Assembly: GCA_015163845.1 (NCBI GenBank)
Contig: JAAOII010000068.1
Location: 1 to 5,283 of the forward strand
DNA from: Candidatus Portiera sp.
GTDB lineage: Bacteria > Pseudomonadota > Gammaproteobacteria > CBDBNL01 > JAAOII01
DNA: 5,283 bases
Direction: 5' to 3'
Below, piece by piece: positions 5,087 to 5,283 of the stretch. Every line of letters begins with the position of its first letter. Position 1 is the first letter of the stretch. The notes beneath the pieces are model-generated. The model saw only the letters and a list, made by a program, of their open reading frames with translations, was not told the DNA's origin and searched no databases. The position numbers and the translations under genes were made by a program.

Positions 5087-5234
5087 AAACTTCTTGCTTG
5101 CCATATAATCTGTAATGTCTAAGGCCTAGGGCAAGGAAGTGATTATAGACCCAGCGAGCTATGCCGAGCTGATTAGTGAGAGCAGTAAACTGCTCATCGT
5201 TTGGATATAGTTTTATGGTGCAGGAGCGATGCAT
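5076..5234 (-). pseudogene. tnpB: N-terminal fragment of an IS200/IS605-family TnpB (OrfB)
   Basis: The frame encodes 52 residues, too short for standard gene calls. The stretch KLYPNDEQ...LTNQLGIARWVYNHFLALGLRHYRLYGKQ has the layout of the TnpB/OrfB N-terminal domain: (K/R)xYPxxEQ, then LGxxRxVYNxxLAL, then Y...GK. Complete TnpB proteins are RNA-guided DNA nucleases of roughly 350-400 residues with a RuvC domain and zinc finger. Nothing of those remains, since TGA ends the frame inside the palindrome at 5068-5086. The stop overlaps the TTG of dacA as TTGA. No tnpA or transposon end is recognisable, although the right edge leaves only 49 bases upstream. It is most likely a decayed remnant whose promoter now reads into dacA. 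A small surviving DNA-binding peptide is possible but unsupported. The frame has no Shine-Dalgarno. Confidence 0.7.
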
Positions 5235-5241
5235 TACTTGT

Positions 5242-5271
5242 ATTTTAATATATTAAGAACCCAATAGTCAA
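5242..5271 (-). promoter_or_regulatory. Promoter upstream of the tnpB fragment, probably serving dacA-lipB
   Basis: The gene strand has TTGACT (5271-5266, 5 of 6), an 18-bp spacer and TAAAAT (5247-5242, 5 of 6). The expected transcription start near 5235 is next to the ATG of the tnpB fragment at 5234, so that frame would be almost leaderless. A 12-bp palindrome (5245-5256, TTAATATATTAA) overlaps the -10 side. No better promoter pair was seen between here and dacA. Confidence 0.5.
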
Positions 5272-5283
5272 TAATAAAAACAA

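Noticed and set aside
5036..5104. 22-codon minus-strand frame (MASKKFPIIELLGVSYRTF...) resembling a helix-turn-helix piece
   Set aside because: The resemblance is short and it overlaps the tnpB fragment and the dacA 5' end in a third frame with no ribosome binding site; likely chance.
5235..5283. Possible left end of an IS200/IS605-type element at the window edge
   Set aside because: Only 49 bases are visible upstream of the tnpB fragment, with no recognisable subterminal hairpin or tnpA; an element boundary cannot be supported.

Overview
The window is a stretch of bacterial chromosome with every recognisable gene on the minus strand. It reads right to left as: transposon-derived tnpB fragment, dacA, lipB, rpmF, fabD, fabG, acpP and the beginning of fabF, which runs off the left edge. 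Protein motifs (LipB RGGQITYHGPGQ, ACP GADSLDTVELVMALE, L32 MAVQKSK...RRSHD, FabG IGSVVGSIGNLGQANYAASKAG) and the rpmF/fab and dacA/lipB pairings suggest a gammaproteobacterium or close relative with an AT-leaning genome. I cannot name the genus from sequence alone.

Layout. Positions 1-311 hold the first ~103 codons of fabF, probably starting at TTG. Between acpP and fabF is a 22-bp dyad. acpP (379-621) has the only strong Shine-Dalgarno sequence in the window, and behind it lies a 248-bp leader with two hairpins. fabG and fabD follow, separated by 29 bp that are mostly a triplicated 10-bp repeat whose every unit ends in ATG. rpmF (2666-2875) has a good sigma70-type promoter at 2956-2984. lipB (3053-3694) and dacA (3721-5079) are 26 bp apart and look co-transcribed. 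Upstream of dacA lies a 52-codon piece matching the N-terminal domain of IS200/IS605-type TnpB. It ends inside a perfect 19-bp palindrome that also overlaps the longest dacA start. Two near-identical 20-bp sequences in inverted orientation bracket dacA.

How the genes work together. FabD charges ACP with malonate, FabF condenses, and FabG reduces. LipB takes the octanoyl group from octanoyl-ACP to start lipoate synthesis, so it consumes a product of the downstream fab genes. DacA trims peptidoglycan pentapeptides, and L32 is a ribosomal protein that often sits at the head of fab clusters.

The gene content is ordinary housekeeping. The unusual parts are in the joints: plsX and fabH are missing between rpmF and fabD, ybeD is missing between dacA and lipB, the fabD-fabG gap has staggered start codons, and there is a transposon-derived junction at the dacA promoter. 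I found no CRISPR array, tRNA, rRNA or complete mobile element.
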